From: Sinotaia quadrata
Lineage: Eukaryota; Mollusca; Gastropoda; Architaenioglossa; Viviparidae
Assembly (NCBI GenBank): GCA_028829895.1
Contig: CM054179.1
Location: 96,716,875 to 96,780,874, forward strand
Length of the DNA stretch: 64,000 nucleotides
Reading direction: 5' to 3'
This document shows, in pieces, positions 35,990-48,799 of the stretch. The number at the start of each line of letters is the position of its first letter. Positions within the stretch are counted from its first letter, which is position 1. The position numbers and the translations under genes are program-made. A model generated the notes under the pieces. The model had not been told where the DNA came from. It saw only the letters and a program-made list of their open reading frames with translations, and searched no databases.

Positions 35990-36540
35990 TAATTTTAGTT
36001 AACTGCTAACACAGCATACCAATAGAAGTACAAAGTACATGTATATTTTAATTAACTGCTAAAACACATATACCCCCAGATAGAAGTACATTGTACAATA
36101 TAAAATTTTAAATAACTGCTAAAACACAGCGTACTGATAGAAGTGCACTGTATTTATAATTTTTGATAACTGCTAAAACACATCATAACTTGTATATTTA
36201 TAATAATTTTAGGTAACTGCTAAAACATAGTTGACCAAATCTAGCTAACCGTTAAGACAGAGCTGACAAAAAAAGTACACTATGTACACTAAGTACACTA
36301 TATACACTTTGTATAATTTTAGTTTACAGTGTAAAACACAACTTATGATGAGAACTTTCTTGTAAAATAATTCTAGTTTACTGCTGACACAGCTGATACA
36401 TATGCTCTGTCAATGTATAATTCTAGTTTACTGTTGACACAGCTGATAAACGTGCTCTGTCAATGTATAATTCTAGTTTACTGTTAACACAGCTGATAAA
36501 CGTGCTCTGTCATTGTATAATTCTAGTTTACTGTTGAGGT
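35990..36540. repeat. About 57-bp degenerate tandem repeat
   Basis: TATAATTCTAGTTTACTGTT with ACACAGCTGATAAACGTGCT repeats at 36360-36535. More distant copies with TTAACTGCTAAAACACA lie at 35990-36240. Confidence 0.88.
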
Positions 36541-36936
36541 GCTTTTCTATGAACAAAAAAATAAATGACAAAGATTATTAAAACTAGCCATGTTTATCTA
36601 TGCTTGCTTATGATGCTGTAGCTATACATTGGAAAAACACCTTTAATGAATTCTGCATAATCAGGAAATATTGGACCAATGGGAATGGGGGATAAAAAAA
36701 AATATATGGTGGGGCTGGGAGATTCATGCAATGTGTTCTTCTGGGATTCAGTCCATTGGGTAGCAGGCCTGACTTAGGATCTTGGGGCCCAAGGCCGGGT
36801 ACTCTAAATGGGGTGCAAGACAGGGTAAAAGTAATCTTCAGTGTGAGGCTTAAGACTACTGTCTTGCCCTAGAGCTGGACTTGCAGGTTAGAGTATATAT
36901 GTTGTGATGGAATGGATCGAGTGTGGTTGTTGTAGT

Positions 36937-37828
36937 TGTTCGTCATATGGGTCACACTAGGATGCGAGGAGATGACTGGATGAACGATGACGATGATGAT
37001 AAGACAGACAAGCAGACAATACCGCTACGGCAGCCACAGCAGGAGAGAGAGGCAGAACACGCAACACGTGTTTTACATTTTCATAGGATCTTTATTTAGG
37101 CGGCACACCGCCAACGGACGACCAAGGATGACTCAGAGGCAGACACTCAAAGTAGTAGTTCTGCCACCAATGCCCAGACTTTAGGTGACTCTAATTGTAG
37201 TAGCTCACTCAAACCACACACGCTCATTATATCCTATAGGAGCGGGCCTCCCTGAAGCCCACGGGTTATAAAAATGAAAATCTAGTGTGGAAAGGCTTCT
37301 AAAAATAACTTTTGTGTTTCTTTACTTGCTTTCAACTAACAATTATAGCTATATGCCTAACAATTACATAATAATTCAAATATACAATAAAACTACTATA
37401 ATTATACTTTAATATACAGATCTTTTCATATATATAATCTAAAGAATTAAACCTTTAATAAAATAAAATCTGTGTTGGCGGGCTTCAGGAAAAGCATTCA
37501 CACACACATAAATTGCAAAATACACAAATACAATAACATTATTCATCATACAAAAATACATCAATTAAAAATATAAACTATTTCCTTTCTAAATATATAA
37601 ATATCAACTTCACTCACTAACTACCTAAAACAATATATGATAATAAAAACACGTACTCTAACACAGCTAGCGTCAACATAGCGCGCGCTTTAAAACAAAG
37701 GGAGTGGTCATAAACAATAAAAGCACGCACTCACCGGTGATTCACACTAGCGGCCGATGACCTACTTTGCTGCACGGCAGAACAAACGCTACACACACAC
37801 ACAAATACCTAAACTAACAAGGGCTACA
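36937..37828 (-). repeat. Long terminal repeat, copy 1 (3' LTR on minus strand)
   Basis: This 892-base unit starts TGTTCGTC and ends GGGCTACA on the plus strand, so both strands give TG...CA. It repeats exactly 1,264 bases downstream with no difference seen in the stretches compared. On the minus strand it is preceded by a polypurine run (AGTAGGGGGGAATAA) and contains AATAAA, which fits an LTR with a polyadenylation signal. It contains a 65-codon chance frame but no gene. Confidence 0.85.
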
Positions 37829-38200
37829 TTATTCCCCCCTACTAAAAATAATCATGGTCCTCCATGATTCAAAGGTCTAGCACACCAAAAAGTCAACAAA
37901 CAAATCACTAAACATACTAAAGTTGTACTATTTTAACGATCTCAAATGGAAACCTTTAAATACAAGAACTGTTCTATGGTTACTTTTGAATTCTGTCCAT
38001 CCAATGCTTTATACCACTACCGAGACTTCTGATCACATCTGCTAAACCAGAGTTGCTTTACGCACAATGTAGAACAATGGGGTTGCTTTTAGGCACCTCC
38101 CCTCACTGCTACATAACCTCTAGGAGCAATGTATAATACTCACAAAATCAATACAGCATCACAGCTGTCAACTCACTAAAATATTCCTGGAGCTTGGTGT

Positions 38201-39092
38201 TGTTCGTCATATGGGTCACACTAGGATGCGAGGAGATGACTGGATGAACGATGACGATGATGATAAGACAGACAAGCAGACAATACCGCTACGGCAGCCA
38301 CAGCAGGAGAGAGAGGCAGAACACGCAACACGTGTTTTACATTTTCATAGGATCTTTATTTAGGCGGCACACCGCCAACGGACGACCAAGGATGACTCAG
38401 AGGCAGACACTCAAAGTAGTAGTTCTGCCACCAATGCCCAGACTTTAGGTGACTCTAATTGTAGTAGCTCACTCAAACCACACACGCTCATTATATCCTA
38501 TAGGAGCGGGCCTCCCTGAAGCCCACGGGTTATAAAAATGAAAATCTAGTGTGGAAAGGCTTCTAAAAATAACTTTTGTGTTTCTTTACTTGCTTTCAAC
38601 TAACAATTATAGCTATATGCCTAACAATTACATAATAATTCAAATATACAATAAAACTACTATAATTATACTTTAATATACAGATCTTTTCATATATATA
38701 ATCTAAAGAATTAAACCTTTAATAAAATAAAATCTGTGTTGGCGGGCTTCAGGAAAAGCATTCACACACACATAAATTGCAAAATACACAAATACAATAA
38801 CATTATTCATCATACAAAAATACATCAATTAAAAATATAAACTATTTCCTTTCTAAATATATAAATATCAACTTCACTCACTAACTACCTAAAACAATAT
38901 ATGATAATAAAAACACGTACTCTAACACAGCTAGCGTCAACATAGCGCGCGCTTTAAAACAAAGGGAGTGGTCATAAACAATAAAAGCACGCACTCACCG
39001 GTGATTCACACTAGCGGCCGATGACCTACTTTGCTGCACGGCAGAACAAACGCTACACACACACACAAATACCTAAACTAACAAGGGCTACA
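38201..39092 (-). repeat. Long terminal repeat, copy 2 (5' LTR on minus strand)
   Basis: This is the same 892-base unit as 36937-37828. The plus-strand flank is TATAT; the outer flank of copy 1 is GTAGT, so no clear 5-bp target duplication is seen. Read on the minus strand it is followed by ACACCAAGCTCCAGG, with no convincing tRNA primer-binding site. Confidence 0.85.
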
Positions 39093-39341
39093 TATATAAC
39101 AGTCGTGAAGTCTTCACTTTCTCTCATTAGATAAAAAGGTTGCTATTTATAAAATATAATCTTATAAATATACTAAATATTAAGTTTATACATTTTCTTT
39201 CTAACATATACAATAAAATCAAAGAAAGAGAAAATTGATAGAATGAGAGAGAATCAGGCACTCAGATAATAATAAGAATGAATAACTCTTTATTTGTTCA
39301 AGTGACTAACAAAAGTATCTGTGCCAAAGATATTTAGTTAC

Positions 39342-39529
39342 CAGTTTTGGGAGCCTTGTAGGATTTACACGTGTCAGGAGGGAATAAAGTAAAAAACTCA
39401 AAACAACGATCTGAGGAATTATTGCAACAGAGATTGTGGCCCTTCTGGACATCCTGATTGACATTTGGATCCTTAAATAAAGCAGTTTTTGTAAAGCTGC
39501 TTGGGTCTGTGTACAACATTTTTGTTGAT
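39342..39529 (-). CDS. Exon 13: AMOP-to-VWD linker
   Basis: The exon is 188 bases, phase 2-1, with a TTTTCAG acceptor and a CTG|GTAACT donor. It encodes LCCNNSSDRCFEFFTLFPP, then CKSYKAP. This is the conserved cysteine-rich segment 'CC..s..C..f...rP...C..Y.pP' that bridges AMOP and VWD in the MUC4 family. Confidence 0.92.
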
Positions 39530-39542
39530 CTGAAAACAAAAT

Positions 39543-41123
39543 TAGAATTATTTGTTAAGAACATATGCAATTTTACATACCTAAATGCACAAGTGTGTAT
39601 ACTGTAAACTAAGAGTAATGCATATTCAATCAAACAATCACAACAGACACAATCATAAAAGTTTATACATAACTTATTTTAAACAGACATATTCATAAAA
39701 GTTTATATATGTTTATTTTCAAGCAAACAGCTCCTTCACAGATACAAATGCAAGTAAAGTTTAAGCAAAGCTGTTCACTCAGTAATAAATGTGGAGACAA
39801 TTTTTTGTTTAGTAAGCAATTCCTCTAATACTATTATAGTACTTGTGTAATAATAATAAAGTCTAATAAATAATTAATGCATTAATACATAATTATATTA
39901 CTTCAAATCAATAAACTGTTTGGGTTGGGACTTTGAAACTGGTTTTGTATGAAACATTTTATAATCAAGATGTTTTTATTTTATTAAAAAATCTAAAAAG
40001 ACAACAAAATATATCTGTATTTTAAAAAAAAAAACCAAGTTTCTTATTATGTAATATTCATATTTCTATAGAAACAACAAAACTGTTAATAGGTCTCCAT
40101 TCTGTGAACAAGTTTTATTTGCACATTTCATTCAGAATACATTGCTGACCAGTAGTTATTATTCGAGACTAGAAACTAGTGCACTAGGTGCTAGTCAGTT
40201 TTATTAAGAGAAGTTAGCAACATAATATGGTAATTCAGTAATATTTACTTTTACCCACACCCACCCTGAGTTCTAAGCATCGTAAAAGTGAAAATGTTTA
40301 AGCATCGTTTTTCAGAGTCTATGTGCATATAATTTTTTTTTAATTACTGCAACATTACCTGTTTCTATTTATATTTTAGAGTTCTTTTTCTAACAGGTAA
40401 TGTATGTGATGTCATAACACTCGCAATAACTAAGAGAAAATATTAATCAGGATTTAATTAATTCACTGGTACAACTGTTATAATGTCTATATTAACCATC
40501 CAGCAATAGATACGATTGCTTGGGATGAGTTTCTTTTTCATGACAATTCACAATTCTTATTTGATTGCAACAATCAAATATTTTGACATTTGTAAATAGC
40601 AATATTTAGAGAAAAGTTTTACCAAATTTTAAATAAACACTCCCATGATGTGTAGAATTATAAACCTAAAAAAATGCACTATTGCTTAATCTCTAATACC
40701 ATTTATTCTTTAAATCTCTCATTACATTTCATCTCTTATTTCATGTAGCCATTAATATTTATTTCTTTCATGAAAAGAAACAGAAACACGTTTATCAGTA
40801 TTAAAATATCCTGTAAATCTTTCATTATGAAATTATGCATAACAATTAATAGTTCTTCAAGAAAAGAAACAGAAACAAGTATATCATCAGTGAAATACCA
40901 TGTAAATCTTTCATTATGAAATCATGCATAACAATTAATATTTTTTCAAGAAAAGAAACAGAAACAAGTTTATCAGTATTAAAATATCCTGTAAATCTTT
41001 CATTATGAAATTATGCAAACAATTAATATTTCTTTAAGAAAAGAAACAAAAAGAAACCAAGTGAAATCATCATAATTTCATTCAGTAAAATTACAGTTAA
41101 GTATTTATGCATTCCTTACTCAC
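39543..41123. repeat. Intron 12 with a 90-bp tandem repeat
   Basis: About three copies containing GTAAATCTTTCATTATGAAA and CAAGAAAAGAAACAGAAACA cover 40765-41050. The rest is AT-rich, with no other feature. Confidence 0.85.
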
Positions 41124-41379
41124 ATGTCATAACAGCAAACTTGCTTTACTCCTGCTGAGTCGTAAGTCTTTCCCTCTACACAAGCCATCTTAATGTCTGA
41201 TGGAGTTGCTTTAAACAATTTGTCAGCACGAGCTTGTGGCAAAGAACAAGGGCAGGGAGTGCCAACTGGCCCTTTAATGTTTCTTTTAACATGCTGCCAG
41301 TTAATGCATTCTGCATTGGAGCAGGAAGTGGTGGGCACATTCAAATCAGAATGACTAAAGACTTTCCTGGTAGGAAATG
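41124..41379 (-). CDS. Exon 12: AMOP domain
   Basis: The exon is 256 bases, phase 1-2, with a TTTCTAG acceptor and an AT|GTGAGT donor. It carries the AMOP signature: CINWQHVKR, then TPCPCSLPQARAD, and near the end a Gly-to-CCYD motif (KQVCCYD). AMOP follows NIDO in MUC4 and the other family members and is regarded as an extracellular adhesion-type module. Confidence 0.93.
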
Positions 41380-41998
41380 CTAGAAAACAAACCAATAAAA
41401 TATTATATACATATTCTGAAAACCCCCACATATGTTTAAAGAAAGAAACACACACACACATGCAAGCACACATAATATATCTATCTCTGTGAAATGTTCC
41501 AGAAAGTTATAGGATATTCCACAACATTGTAAAATACTCCTGCATTCCACAAAAATGTCTCTGGTTTTTACCTTTAGAACTTTAATATCCATGATAAATA
41601 AAATCCTGTCTGATTTTGAATTATTTATACCAAGTTCCTTTCACCTACAAATGGAGTGAATCTTGTACATAATTGAAACAGCAGACTGACAGGGATGTAT
41701 GAAAATGAATAATAACTTGTACTCACAATGAAATTTAAGAACATAAAATTTATGTGAAAGAGTATTAACTTGAACTAATAATGAAGCAACAGAAAATATA
41801 AATTTCTGGGAGGTGTGAAAATGTTCAGATTCAAATTTATCACCAAATAATTATATCAACTAATCCAGTTAGTCACATTTTTATTTTGATACTGTTCAAT
41901 AATGGACCTTTATTAAAATTTCTTTCAATTCATTTTGATGGTACATTAAAGTTTGCTTAAGATTAATGACATCAACAATAAACATAAACAATACTCAC

Positions 41999-42155
41999 AA
42001 GCTAATGGATTCCATGTTTCATTTTGGGCTGTTGAGGGAATCATAAACATGGCGCCAACATTTAGATTCTCGGTGGAAGGCCAAATGGTTCTGTAATTGA
42101 CTATTACAAATGATTGTTTGCCATCCGTAATGAAAATTACTTGGAATGTGGCACT
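41999..42155 (-). CDS. Exon 11: NIDO domain C-terminal part
   Basis: The exon is 157 bases, phase 0-1, with a CTCTGCAG acceptor and a CTT|GTGAGT donor. It encodes ATFQVIFITDGKQSFVIVNY, the NIDO 'tFQ.vl.tdg..sf.i.nY' strand pair, then a linker ending at ETWNPLA. Confidence 0.93.
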
Positions 42156-42379
42156 CTGCAGAGGTTAGAAATATGAAAAATAATATTCATGGTTATCTGA
42201 GAGATCACTTATTTATTCTTAACAAGAACAAATGAATTTCTTGTTTGCAAATGCAACAAAAAGAACACAAAATGCAACACATTATTTGGTAAATGACAGG
42301 ATGTTGACTGAGAGAACAAGAGTCTCACTCTTTTTACACATTAGAAAATATTACTGAGGTTAATAAACTGCAATAACAT

Positions 42380-42785
42380 TTTATAACAAGTGATTCTAAT
42401 ACTGTAACAATTGGTCTCAAACAAATTATTCTAACTACATGTATATACCTAAATGCTTGATATCAACAAATTACTGTAACAAATTCTGTAATATTCAATA
42501 TCAACAAATTACTGTAATTAAACTCTGCAATAATAGCTACCAACAAATTACTGTAGGTAAACTGTGTAATACTTTATATCAACAAATTACTGTATCTAAA
42601 TTTTGCAAAAATCAATATCAACAAATTACTGTAGTTAAATTCTGTAATATTTGATATCAACAAACTACTGTAACTAAATTCTGTAATACTCAATATCAAC
42701 AAATTACTGTAACTAAACTCTGTAATACTTGATTCAATAAATTACTGTATCTCTGTAATATATCATGTCAAGAAATTACTCAATT
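42380..42785. repeat. About 39-bp tandem repeat
   Basis: Units contain GATATCAACAAATTACTGTA. There are about nine copies, and several keep frames open by chance. Confidence 0.9.
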
Positions 42786-43505
42786 CAAACTAACTACCAT
42801 AAAACTCTATTGATAAATATTTCAGTTCTGTATATTCATAAAAATTACTGTTCTAATATTCATGTATATTCATAAAAATTACTGTTCTAATATTCATTTA
42901 CACCTTCAACTACTCTGATTGTGCATAACTATAGTTAGTCTTTAATCACCTCTGTGACCTAACACTCCTAAAATTATCTAAATATAAGAAATCTAACAAA
43001 AAATTTGGCTTATATCCGATAAACAAGGAACATTGGTCTAAATATATTTTCTGACAAAACTACATACAACAAATTAGCACCATACTAATAAAGTCATTGT
43101 TCAGACAGCAAAAACAGTAAAACACAATGCCCCGGCTAATAAGAAAACAAGAAAATAAATCTTGCCAAAAATCATAACAGCAAAAAGACAACAAAATTAA
43201 AGGTCAACAGTGACCAGAAGAAAAAATCTAGATTACACCAAATGATAAGGAATACATCAATCAAAATATATTTTCTTATAACATTACTTTCAACAAATTA
43301 GCACTATACTGACAAAATTAATTTAGCTTCGTTTGCTACCACCTGATGTTGTACAGGCATTAATGGAGGTGAACTATGGTAAAGGGAGATAATCCACTTT
43401 AGGTACCTGACATTAAAATGTTTAACAAAGGAATCACAAAGAAATGCCACACACACATGTATCTTGGCACATTCAAAAGACACAAGTAAATATCTATAAT
43501 TTTAC

Positions 43506-43832
43506 CTGCATATTTTGAAATTTTGATGCATTGAATGGAAGTACATTCATCCATGTTGCCACAAATGCATATATAGGACAGAACTGAGAGACATTTTGGT
43601 TATCCAAAATTTCCTTTATGTCACTGTATACAGTCTGTGTTTCGTTCACTTTCGATGCATCCAACAGAGACAGTTCACGAAGATAAAGTTTTCCAGAACT
43701 TCCTGGAAGAATGTGTATGTCTGTCCAATAAGGTGCGATGACGACAAGATCACTGAGGAATGGTGAGCCCATTTGTGGCATTGATGACCGACTGACTTTG
43801 GTGTCAAAGGTCATGTATCCATTTATACTTAC
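43506..43832 (-). CDS. Exon 10: NIDO domain core
   Basis: The exon is 327 bases, phase 0-0, with a TTCATAG acceptor and a CAG|GTAAAA donor. It begins VSINGYMTFDTK and contains VVIAPYWTDI, the most conserved NIDO stretch. A later FVATWMNVLPF matches the family's 'tW..V.y' strand. This is the longest exon of the gene in the window. Confidence 0.93.
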
Positions 43833-44254
43833 CTATGAAAAAATATATCAAATTAAATCTCAATTAGTATTGATATAAGGGGAAGAACACAAAGAAAGAA
43901 TTATGAACAACTCTAATGATTTGAATAATTAACATTAAATGAGTAGAAAATATACTGATTATCAAGAGTTAAAATAAGTATTCTTAATGAAACCAATTAG
44001 AAAGATGCACTGATACTAATTTATCAAAGTTATCAATATTCTATTTTAATGTCATTCTATCTGGAGAAACATCTGAATAAGAACTCTAAATATGTCAAAA
44101 TAAATAAATAAAAATTAAAATAACAAGAAAAATACAAAATAAATAAATAACACGGAAATTCTGACCTAGCATTCCATATTTAGCAACATTATAACTTGTT
44201 CGCATCAGAAATTTCTATATTCCAAATTACATAAGTCAACAATACACAACTCAC

Positions 44255-44382
44255 ATAAAGGACTCGAAGCAGTTTGCCATTAACTGACACCCCTCCAGGT
44301 ATGTTGTATGGCCCAAATATATCATCATCACCAGTTTCAGCCTGACTGTTGGAGGTATTGAAATTCTTCAGCAAAATCTCAG
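44255..44382 (-). CDS. Exon 9: NIDO domain, N-terminal part
   Basis: The exon is 128 bases, entering in phase 1 and leaving in phase 0, with a GTTTTAG acceptor and a TAT|GTGAGT donor. It encodes an acidic stretch (ETGDDD), then FGPYNIPGG and a strand leading into the next exon's VSINGYMTFD, the usual opening of NIDO domains (nidogen, MUC4). Confidence 0.88.
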
Positions 44383-44525
44383 CTAAAACAAAATCATTCA
44401 TTTCGGATCATTCAGACTGTGAAATGGCTTTTCAAAATGGAATACTAAAACTAAAAGAATTAAAAACTAGAATTATAGTGGACCCCTGCATAATTTTGCA
44501 AAATGGTCGAGCTGTCCTTTTATGT

Positions 44526-44592
44526 TTGCTTAATGATAACAACCTGACACAAGTGACACGAGACAGGTGAATGCTTGAATGTGTACTCATTA
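44526..44592. repeat. Dispersed 66-bp repeat, copy A
   Basis: A stretch with CACAAGTGACACGAGACAGG matches 46525-46591 almost perfectly. Neither copy has coding signs. Confidence 0.85.
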
Positions 44593-44769
44593 ACTACCAG
44601 ACCTACGCAACCTTTACAGTGTACTCACATGAACCCCTAGAGCAACCATAAGCACACAGTCTTTAATATGTATCCACACAGTGAACAGATCCACATAACC
44701 TTTAACAGGTACCCACACAACGACCAGACTCACCTAACTTTGTATGGTGTTTCAGACCCATTTAACAGC

Positions 44770-47700
44770 CAATCATTATGGATCATCATTAACAGTTTTC
44801 TTGCAGGAGTTCGCTTTAATTTAAAATAAAACTTAAGGAGAAGAAATAATATTGGTAATTAAGATTCTAATTTGGTGAACATGATGATGATGTTGATGAT
44901 GTTGATGACAATTATGGAAAATGGTGAGGGTGTTCACATATATACATGAATGTGTTTAATAGAGGAGACAATCAAAGATGAGAGAGAACTAAAAGCATTA
45001 ATTAGTTTCTATATACAACAATAATAACAAATCAAGAGAACATTAATACTAGAATTTAATATAATTAATTTCAAAATGCTGAGAGATAGTTAACTGTCTC
45101 TATAAATTGGTAGAAATAAATATTCTATGAAGAGATAAATACTGGGGACCTCAATGACTGAGATAAATACTGTACAAGAGATAAATACTGTGATTAGAGA
45201 TTAAGAGATAAAGATGCTAGTCTCCCTTTTAGAAGGTCCTAGATTTAAGTCCATCCTTAACCTCAGGATCTTTTTTTGATTCAACCTTACCCATTTCCAA
45301 GCTCATGGATGTTCAGCTTAGCAGCTCTTTGGAGAAGGAATGCAAATTAATTGATTAAAATAATCAGTGATAAAAATATTGTGGTGGAGTAAATTTGCCT
45401 ATTCCTATTTATAAACTTAATTGTTATATAAATTGTTAAATGTCAAAGTGACCCAACCTTGGGCACTGCTTACGCTGATATTTTTAAGTGTCAGAGTTGG
45501 AATAAACAACTCAGGTAAAAAATATGCTAGAAATTGCTGATGCAATCCAAACCAGTTCCAACTGGATGAGTAGTTTTTCTGACTAACAGTCTCACACTTA
45601 TTCATAACAATTTCAACCAATGGGGATGGATTGAAAGTTACTTTGTTGAAGAAAGTCTATATTCTAATCATTTTGATCTGAACATAACTTGAGTCTGGCA
45701 ATCATTAGCTTATGGTAAGTTAACTGACTGACAAAGAAAGAATGGACTTGTATACACAAAGATTATTTTGAACATTCCTCCCAATGTGCTTGATAGTGCA
45801 GGGGAAACTCTGGAGATTCTCCATGGTGTGCTTGGAGAGCACATCGACAATTCTAGAACAGTTGTGTCATGTACCTAGAAGGGGTACGTGAGACCATCAT
45901 CTAAATAAGAAAGACTGACTTGTTGCAAACCACATGATTTTGAATACAAGCTAGTGACAATGACCATCACTGAAAATGTTATGAACATTGACTTTAATTA
46001 TTTCTCTAAAACTTCACTCTCATTTCTGTGATGAATGATATCCAAGAACTTGATTTTAATGTGACTGCTTATATCTATGCTAGGATAAACTGAATGATTG
46101 TTTAGCATTAATCAAACACAGTTGTGATGTAAATGTCAATACTCTTTTGATTGTATTCATATGTCATATATTTGATTGCTGATTTAAAAAAATTATTGTT
46201 AAATTTACTGACTTTCTTATACATACTGATAACCATATATTGGAGAGATGGGTGGAGGGGAGTTTGCTAAATACAGATTGGACAGATTTATCTTCTCCTT
46301 TGGTAAGAAGTTTCCACCTAAGCCCTAAGGAATATTGTGTGATGGTAAATGTTTGTCATTAATGTTGTGGAAGAGAGAAAATGTTTACAGTGCCCACATA
46401 TTGGCCAAGTGAGAGAGACTAGTGGTGTCTTCTGGGGAATTATTAATATCATAAATTAAGATTCTTGTCACTTGTAATTAGTTATGGATGATTAAATAAT
46501 AATCATAACCAATAACTAGGGTTTGCTTAATGATAACAACCTCACACAAGTGACACGAGACAGGTGAATGCTTGAATGTGTACTCATTAACAGTGTTGTG
46601 TCTTAAATAGCATTCTTGAGAAACTGCAAACATGCAAACACCAAAAACATTTACTCTCATACAATTAAGTGCCTCCCAAACAAGAGGAATATCTTGCAAT
46701 CTCAAGCATCTGGTATCCCGAACATTCAAGCCAACTGTTGATCAATGTGATCTGCAAAATCATAAGGGGAAGAAAATCTCAAAGTAAAGGATTTCCAAAG
46801 AGTGAACTCCCTCTTTGGGCAACAGTTAGTAGCCATAGTATAATGCTTGTGATGGTATTTAATAAAATAATTGAAATGGTGGGTATTTAGCATAACTGTG
46901 GTAACTGTCCACAATTTCATTTATTTTATTAATTACCATCACAATTTGCATTCTATGTGCTTTTTATAACATCTGTCAAATAAAGGATTATTGAAGCAAA
47001 TACAAATATGGTGGGCTGTACCCTAAGAGTATGAACTTTTTCTGTATGGTTTCCAGATTTCTCCACAGACTATGCATTGAGAAAAAAGATAACTGCACAT
47101 TCACACATGTATTAATTATTATGAACAAAACGTGTGCACACTCAGTGTGTCATGCTCTCAGGCTCTTCCCCCATCCCACCCTGAAGATCAACAGCTGCTT
47201 TGCAATAGACAGTAATACTCACATGAGTGGATGGATCTATTGGGTACAGGAATATAATTTGTTTGCAAAACAGGAGAAATGTGGTTGTTTTACTCTTTCA
47301 GTTAATACAGAGGAATGTATTCAGCAAAAAAACAGGAGAAAACTAATTTAATTTTTGCTTGTTTGTTTTTGCATAAAACATTTTTCTGCAAGATAGAAAA
47401 CGTTTTGTTGTACTTTTGTGTTTTCTTTTGCTTCAATGAAGAAGCCATGCTACTGAGATACTTAGTAGATAGGAGGAAGTATTATTATTGTCAAGAATTT
47501 TGACTCAAATACATTTATGATCATTTCAACAGGCCCCCAAAGAAGGCATTATTGCTAATAAAAACTTTGGCCTAAATATGTCTGCCACCATTTTAACTAG
47601 GGCCCTCAAAAGTCTGACTGCAACTTCCTAGTGAAAGGCAAGGGAATGGGTGGAGGGAGCCTCTGGACTTCTTTTGTTAAAAAGTTCTGATGTATCCCTA

Positions 47701-47900
47701 CAGGAATATAGCCAAAAGTAGAAAATTCCTGCAAGAAATGAAAAATATGTTACACTGAAAATTTTCCATACAATTGTCTAACATAATTTTGTACAACTAT
47801 CTATTAAGCAATATGAACACCTGGATACAGATAATTCAGAATGTACATTAAAGTGACTACCTATGTCAGTGTGCATACTGATAAAAGTGATATCATGATG
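44770..47900. other. Intron 8, mostly non-repetitive
   Basis: Apart from the dispersed repeat copy and a short GATAAATACTG cluster at 45115-45200, I see nothing. Frames at 45417-45620 (minus) and 47031-47351 (plus) have no domain and are not needed by the splice phases. Confidence 0.45.
46525..46591. repeat. Dispersed 66-bp repeat, copy B
   Basis: Near-identical to 44526-44592, same orientation, 2 kb away in the same intron (between exons 8 and 9). Confidence 0.85.
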
Positions 47901-47928
47901 TCAAAGGCAATTAATTTAGGAATCATAC

Positions 47929-48057
47929 CGGTACAGTTTCTGTCTGTAAGAACTCGTTCAAAGCCAAATTTGCAAGGACAACTGAATGTTCCATTTTCAT
48001 TTGTGCAGACCGAGTTGGGGTCAGGGCAAGTATCATTTTTCTCACATTCATTTATAT
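47929..48057 (-). CDS. Exon 8: single calcium-binding EGF
   Basis: The exon is 129 bases, phase 1-1, with a TTTTTCAG acceptor and a CCG|GTATGA donor. It encodes DINECEKNDTC, CTNENGTFSCPC and a final RNC. It is the last EGF before NIDO. Confidence 0.92.
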
Positions 48058-48129
48058 CTGAAAAATAAGCAGTATGCTCACATAAATATTTAGTCAGAAT
48101 TAAAAATTTATTTTGATTTTGTAAAAAAA

Positions 48130-48245
48130 AAAGAAACATTACTACAGCAAAATATTTAAACTTCAATCATTCAAAAGAATTACAAATATATGGCTACAGC
48201 AAAATGTTTAATCTTCAATCATTAAAAAGAATAACAAATATTGAC
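48130..48245. repeat. About 60-bp tandem duplication
   Basis: Two copies of CTACAGCAAAAT(A/G)TTTAA followed by CTTCAATCATT. Confidence 0.85.
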
Positions 48246-48649
48246 AACATAAACAGATCGCTGGCTACAGCTAGACGTTTCCTAATGAAGTTGCTCTTGA
48301 TTCTTTCTCTCTTAAGTTGTCTATTTAAATATAATAATATTGCTCAAAACCCAATCCAAACAAGCATGTTTAGGAACGCTTGAGACAAGACCAGTTGAAG
48401 CCAATGTGCATTTACAAACTAGGAAATATAGGCAAATATATTATGTGAATATACAATTCTACAATTAAAAGTTCAACACCCCCACATTTGTGTTGATTAA
48501 GAAAAAATCATTTCAACTCTTAGGTGCAACTTTTATAAATATGTGTAAGAGAAAGTTAATTACCACCTCACAGGTAAAACTAATCAAACAGTATAAGTAA
48601 ACTGACAAGAGTGGCTTTATCACTGTCAAATTTCTGTAGACATTTTTAC

Positions 48650-48763
48650 CTTGTGAGCAGTTGATGCCTATCCAACCTTTCTGACAGATACACCTGTATG
48701 ATCCAATTGAATTTATACAATCAATTGCATTTTTACATGGTTTTTCACTGCATTCATTTATGT
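48650..48763 (-). CDS. Exon 7: single calcium-binding EGF
   Basis: The exon is 114 bases, phase 1-1, with a GTTTCAG acceptor and an AAG|GTAAAA donor. It encodes one EGF from [10 protein letters not shown] through [12 protein letters not shown] to GWIGINC. The six-cysteine spacing and the Asx-hydroxylation motif are intact. Confidence 0.92.
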
Positions 48764-48799
48764 CTGAAACAAGAATGCAAAACCCCCAAATCAATTCAT

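Larger units (their letters stand above)
36937..39092 (-). mobile_element. LTR retrotransposon remnant without coding core
   Basis: Two matching LTRs enclose only 372 bases (37829-38200), with no gag, protease, reverse transcriptase or integrase frame. A purine tract next to copy 1 sets the orientation as minus. It could be a small non-autonomous (TRIM-like) element, a large internal deletion, or a tandem duplication of a solo LTR. It lies in the intron between exons 13 and 14 of the mucin-like gene, which is also minus. Confidence 0.75.

Noticed and set aside
36987..38448. Two identical 65-codon frames
   Set aside because: They lie wholly within the LTR copies and show no retroelement protein motif.
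45417..45620. Possible extra exon between exons 8 and 9
   Set aside because: No family match, no trusted splice pair, and exon 8 already joins exon 9 in the correct phase.
47031..47351. 106-codon plus-strand frame
   Set aside because: No recognised domain, start context or splice evidence; AT-rich intron background.
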